Below, piece by piece: positions 6,629 to 9,601 of a stretch of 9,601 nt of DNA. A model generated the notes under the pieces. That model was not told where the DNA came from and did no database searches. It saw nothing but the letters and a program-made list of their open reading frames with translations. Both the position numbers and the translations under genes were made by a program. The DNA comes from JAJDFU01 sp964640855 (GTDB lineage Bacteria; Bacteroidota; Bacteroidia; Chitinophagales; Saprospiraceae), in the NCBI GenBank assembly GCA_964640855.1, contig CAZXIX010000135.1:1-9601 (forward strand), written 5' to 3'. The number at the start of each line of letters is the position of its first letter. The first letter of the stretch is position 1.

Positions 6629-7288
6629 TCAAAAATTCCCGAACACCACCACATTGATCTGATCCCGGCTGGAGGTCTCAAACACCTGGCTCATGTAGGC
6701 CAGTTCCACCCGTACGTGATCGTTGAATTTGAAACCCAGCCCGCCGTAGATCCGGTTGCGGTCGAAAACGGGCTCCGAGAGGTTGAGGAAGATCTCGTTG
6801 TAGGCGGACAGGTACAGCGTGTTGTCCAGCATGTCCGGCTTGCTCAGGGCTACATTGAAAAGCAGGAAATAGCGCGCCCGCATCCGGAAGTCACCCTCGA
6901 TCCAGCGCTGCTCGAAGCGGTAGCGGTGCAGCAATTTGACCCGCCCGAACGACTGCCGGGTGATGTACTGCTGGAAGATCCGGTGCTCGTTGACGTTATT
7001 CTTGTTTTCGCTGTCCACATAGTTCTGCGACAGGATGTAGCCGTAGCCTAGCAGGAGGTTGTTGTTGTTCTCACTGAGGTTGTACCCGATGCCCGTCCGG
7101 ATCAGCAGCTGCTCCAGGTCGCCCGCCACGTTGTAGTTCCGGTACTGGATCTCGTGATGCCAGTCGAAACGCTCGTTGATCTTCAGATTCCCGAAATAGA
7201 TCCACCAGGCACCCAGGTCGCTGGATTGGGCGGAACCGGTGGCCGGAAGGAAAGCCAGCAGCCAGAAAAGGCAGATAAGTCGCTTCAT
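6629..7288 (-). CDS. DUF2490 family outer-membrane beta-barrel-like protein
   Basis: A 219-residue exported protein. The start is placed at 7288 rather than at the upstream ATG (7363), because it puts a clean Sec signal peptide at the very N-terminus (MKRLICLFWLLAFLPATGSA, cleavage after about residue 20). The longer form would bury it behind 25 odd residues. The mature chain has the DUF2490 look: opening DLGAWWIYFGNLKINERFDW with HHEIQYRNYN, then many amphipathic beta strands (LLGYGYILSQNY, VKLLHRYRFEQRW, RIYGGLGFKFNDHVRVELAY), and closing QINVVVFGNF ending in aromatic Phe, as outer-membrane barrels do. Members are common in Bacteroidota and their substrate is unknown. It is divergent from the flavin reductase gene. 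Confidence 0.87.
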   Translation of the reverse strand: MKRLICLFWLLAFLPATGSAQSSDLGAWWIYFGNLKINERFDWHHEIQYRNYNVAGDLEQLLIRTGIGYNLSENNNNLLLGYGYILSQNYVDSENKNNVNEHRIFQQYITRQSFGRVKLLHRYRFEQRWIEGDFRMRARYFLLFNVALSKPDMLDNTLYLSAYNEIFLNLSEPVFDRNRIYGGLGFKFNDHVRVELAYMSQVFETSSRDQINVVVFGNF

Positions 7289-7309
7289 GTAGTTGTCGGT
7301 CTGTCCAGG

Positions 7310-7317
7310 CAAAGATA
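7310..7317 (-). promoter_or_regulatory. Bacteroidota-type -7 promoter box for the DUF2490 gene
   Basis: The minus strand reads TATCTTTG, an exact match to the Bacteroidota housekeeping -7 consensus TAnnTTTG. It lies 21 bases before the start at 7288, implying a leader of only about 15 bases. A clear -33 TTG at proper spacing is not seen. Its position also supports the shorter start, since the alternative ATG at 7363 lies upstream of the box. Confidence 0.42.
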
Positions 7318-7466
7318 GCCACAAGTTCTCCGGTCCAGGGTGATCGCCGCCACAAGGACGCAAATCCGCCCCGGGCTGCAGATAAGTCCCGACAGGGGCT
7401 GACCGTTGTCAATGCACGGTTCCGTCACTTTGCCCATTTTATAAGCCGGACTGAACTCGACACGCT

Positions 7467-8075
7467 ATGGCTGAAGACAAGCCGCAATGGCTAAAGCTGG
7501 ACACCCGCCAACCCATTTGGGAGAATTTCTTCACCGTCGCCCCCCTGGTGGTGATCGGCACCCGCGAAGGAGACCGCTTCGACCTGGCTCCCAAGCACAT
7601 GGCCATGCCGCTGGGCTACGACAATTATTTTGGTTTCATCTGCACGCCCCGGCATTCCACCTACCACAACGTGCAGCGTGAGAAGGGTTTTACGGTCAGC
7701 TTCCCCAAGCCCGGGCAGATCGTGGTGACCAGCCTCTCCGCCTCCCCCCGCGAGGGCACCGACGATCCCGGCAAACCCATCATCCAGAAACTCCCTACCG
7801 TCGAAGCGCCCCGTATGGACGGCATCTTTCTCCGGGACAGCTACCTGTTCCTGGAGTGCGAGCATCTGAAGACGCTGGACGATTTCGGCTCCAACAGCCT
7901 CATCTGCGGGCGGATCATCGGCGCTTACCTGGATCCGGCCTACCAGCGCTTGTCGGAGGTAGACGAGCAGGAGATGGTCGACCGCTCCCCGCTGCTGGCC
8001 TACCTGGCCTACGGCCGCTTCGCCGAGATCCGGCACAGCATGGCATTCCCTTTTCCCAAGGATTTCAAGATTTAG
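7467..8075 (+). CDS. Flavin reductase-like domain protein (FMN-binding split barrel)
   Basis: A 202-residue soluble protein of the flavin-reductase-like family, which binds FMN and typically passes electrons from NAD(P)H to flavin or to a partner enzyme. Visible family signs are the opening strand FFTVAPLVVIGTREGDRFDL, then APKHMAMPLGYDNYFGFIC. Next comes the segment STYHNVQREKGFTVSFPKPG, which normally reads 'H-T-x-N-I...F-x-V-N', with the HxTxxN element as HSTYHN. A later strand is SLICGRIIGAYLD. No signal peptide is present, so it is cytoplasmic. The length is normal. The gene starts a same-strand cluster: its TAG is only 3 bases from the next start, pointing to co-transcription with the M20 peptidase. 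The electron acceptor cannot be told from sequence. Confidence 0.85.
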   Translation: MAEDKPQWLKLDTRQPIWENFFTVAPLVVIGTREGDRFDLAPKHMAMPLGYDNYFGFICTPRHSTYHNVQREKGFTVSFPKPGQIVVTSLSASPREGTDDPGKPIIQKLPTVEAPRMDGIFLRDSYLFLECEHLKTLDDFGSNSLICGRIIGAYLDPAYQRLSEVDEQEMVDRSPLLAYLAYGRFAEIRHSMAFPFPKDFKI

Positions 8076-8078
8076 ATC

Positions 8079-9242
8079 ATGGAAGAACGGGCGGCTCACA
8101 TATTCGATTTTTTACACGCCAAAAGGGACGGCATGAAAGCCTTCCTGACCGATCTCGTGGAGGCCGAATCGCCCTCCCGCGACCCCGGGGCCCAGCGCGA
8201 GGTCTTCCGGCTCCTGTCCCGGGGCTTTACCCGGCTGGGGTTCGAAGCCTTTCATTTTCCCGGTAAAGAGACCGGAGGCTTCCTGCTTGCCCGCCCCGGC
8301 ACCCGGGCCCGGCATCGCCCGATCCAGTTGCTGATCGGCCACGCCGACACGGTCTGGGAGCGAGGCAGCCTGCAAGACATGCCCATCCGGCAAACGGGAG
8401 AGAAAATGACCGGTCCCGGAGTTTTCGACATGAAAGCCGGACTGACCCAGATGGTCTTCGCCATCGAGGCGCTTTGCGAGCTCGGCCTGCCCTGGGAGGT
8501 CACGCCGGTCTGCCTGATCAATTCCGACGAGGAGATCGGGAGCCGGGAGAGCAGCCGCGCCATCCGCCGGCTGGCCCGCATCGCCAACCGGGCTTACATC
8601 CTGGAGCCGCCGCTCGGGCTGGAAGGCAAGTTGAAAACCGCCCGCAAGGGGCTCGGCCGCTTTACCATCACCATCCGCGGAATCGCCGCCCATGCCGGCC
8701 TGGACCCCGGCAAGGGAGCCAGCGCCATCCTGGAGCTCAGCCACCAGGTGCAGCGGCTGTTTGCCCTCAACGACCTCCCCCGCGGCATCACCGTCAACGT
8801 GGGGATGATCGAAGGCGGGGTGTCGCCCAACGTGGTGGCTCCCTCCTGCAAGGCCGTCGCCGACGTGCGGGTGCCCACCCGCGAAGATGCCGAAGCCGTC
8901 GAAGAAGCCATCTACGGTCTCGAACCGGTCCATCCCGACGTGACCCTCAAGATCGAGGGCGGGTTCGGCCGGCCTCCCATGGAGCCCACGCCCCGCAACC
9001 GCGCGCTGTGGGAAGAAGCCCGGATAGCGGGCCAGGCCCTGGGCTTGCAGCTGGAGGAGGCCTCCGCCGGCGGCGGCTCCGACGCCAATACGACCAGCCT
9101 CTACACGGCCACCCTCGACGGACTGGGCACACCGGGCGACGGGGCGCATGCCGCCCGGGAATTCATTTTCTACGAAAAACTACAGGAAAGGACAGCCTTG
9201 CTCGCCTTGTTGCTCCTGCTGCCTCCTGTACAGAAAGTATGA
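8079..9242 (+). CDS. M20 family metallopeptidase, glutamate carboxypeptidase (CPG2)-like
   Basis: A 387-residue two-zinc amidohydrolase of the M20/ArgE/CPG2 family, cytoplasmic since it has no signal peptide. All expected active-site residues are visible: His88 and Asp90 in GHADTVW, Asp117 (bridging zinc) in GPGVFDMKAG, catalytic base Glu151 with ligand Glu152 in NSDEEIGS, Glu176 in YILEP, and His357 in GAHAAREF. The intervals 88-117-151/152-176 equal those I recall for Pseudomonas CPG2 (112-141-175/176-200). His205 in GIAAHAG is the lid/dimer histidine. The family removes C-terminal glutamate or cleaves N-acyl amino acids; the exact substrate is open. The start is 3 bases after the flavin reductase stop, and its own stop overlaps the next start (ATGA), so it sits in the middle of an operon. 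Confidence 0.93.
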   Translation: MEERAAHIFDFLHAKRDGMKAFLTDLVEAESPSRDPGAQREVFRLLSRGFTRLGFEAFHFPGKETGGFLLARPGTRARHRPIQLLIGHADTVWERGSLQDMPIRQTGEKMTGPGVFDMKAGLTQMVFAIEALCELGLPWEVTPVCLINSDEEIGSRESSRAIRRLARIANRAYILEPPLGLEGKLKTARKGLGRFTITIRGIAAHAGLDPGKGASAILELSHQVQRLFALNDLPRGITVNVGMIEGGVSPNVVAPSCKAVADVRVPTREDAEAVEEAIYGLEPVHPDVTLKIEGGFGRPPMEPTPRNRALWEEARIAGQALGLQLEEASAGGGSDANTTSLYTATLDGLGTPGDGAHAAREFIFYEKLQERTALLALLLLLPPVQKV

Positions 9243-9601
9243 GCATGAACGACGGCAAATACATTTTCACCTCCATGACGCGGATCTCCGATCTGCGCGA
9301 AGCAGAATTCGAGATCACGCCCCTGACCCGCTCCCATTGGGCCACCGGCGACTACATTGCCGCCCGGGTCACCCTGCCCAGCCTGCGGGCCCGGATCGAA
9401 CTGTACAACGGCCGGATGATGGATCCCATGCGGGGAGAAAACGTGATCGGCACCCTGGGGGTCCGGCACGCCACGCTCGAAGCCACCGGCACCTGGCAGG
9501 TCGTCGAGAGCGATTTGCGGATGCAGGTCCTGACCGGCGCGGGGCTCATGGGGAAGGTGACCTCCCACTCCGTGCTGACGCCCGTGCCCATCGAGGTGAC
9601 C
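9239..9601 (+). CDS. Conserved-looking protein of unknown function, 3' end outside the window
   Basis: The start ATG at 9239 overlaps the M20 stop in the string ATGA, and the frame stays open for 121 codons to the right edge. The protein begins MSMNDGKYIFTSMTRISDLR and has no signal peptide or membrane helix. Later segments such as ATGDYIAARV, ARIELYNGRMMDPMRGENVI, GTLGVRHATLEATG and MQVLTGAGLMGKVTSHSVL are rich in glycine and hydrophobics and look like a folded enzyme or ligand-binding domain. I cannot name a family with confidence. Codon use (strong G/C third positions) matches the two upstream genes, so it is native to this operon. An alternative start is the ATG two codons later (9245). 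Confidence 0.8.
   Translation, partial: MSMNDGKYIFTSMTRISDLREAEFEITPLTRSHWATGDYIAARVTLPSLRARIELYNGRMMDPMRGENVIGTLGVRHATLEATGTWQVVESDLRMQVLTGAGLMGKVTSHSVLTPVPIEVT

Noticed and set aside
7425..7432. Possible -7 box TCACTTTG upstream of the flavin reductase gene
   Set aside because: It lacks the A in position 2 of TAnnTTTG, and the nearest upstream TTG (7406-7408) is closer than the usual spacing.
8112..9149. 345-codon open frame on the minus strand opposite the M20 gene
   Set aside because: High GC leaves few stops on the antisense strand. The product is glycine/alanine-rich nonsense, whereas the plus strand has a complete M20 active site.

Overview
The window reads as accessory chromosome from a member of the Bacteroidota. 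The evidence is a giant RHS/YD-repeat shell protein with the usual phylum-type core (DHLGNVRV, YYPFGM, YDPAIARFIEVDPI), a DUF2490-type outer-membrane protein, almost no Shine-Dalgarno sequences, and one exact Bacteroidota -7 promoter box. The gene-dense right side is GC-rich (44 of 60 bases are G/C at 8641-8700). That would fit a higher-GC lineage such as Saprospiria/Lewinella-like bacteria, but the species assignment is inference.

Left part (1-4664): the 3' portion of one very large RHS polymorphic-toxin-like gene, open through the left edge. A PKD domain and two MopE-type metal-binding motifs are spliced into its YD-repeat shell. It ends in an unrecognised C-terminal domain of about 200 residues whose DNA is clearly more AT-rich (19 of 60 G/C at 4381-4440) than the shell.

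Middle part (4651-6450): an AT-rich string of very small genes on the same strand, mostly one- or two-helix membrane proteins plus one lipoprotein. Two of them overlap the preceding gene by a few bases and are probably translationally coupled to the toxin. The strip contains two decayed duplications. The gene at 4886 is a frameshifted relative of the gene at 6064. The fragment at 6307 is a beheaded copy of the tail of the gene at 4651. This is the expected scar pattern of an RHS tip/immunity region that has repeatedly acquired and lost cassettes; the immunity role is inferred from position only.

Right part (6629-9601): GC-rich, ordinary-looking chromosome. A DUF2490 protein on the minus strand is divergent from a plus-strand operon of a flavin-reductase-fold protein, an M20 zinc peptidase with complete CPG2-type active-site residues, and a protein of unknown function that runs off the right edge. 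The last three genes are spaced by 3 bases and by a 4-base ATGA overlap, so they are almost certainly co-transcribed.
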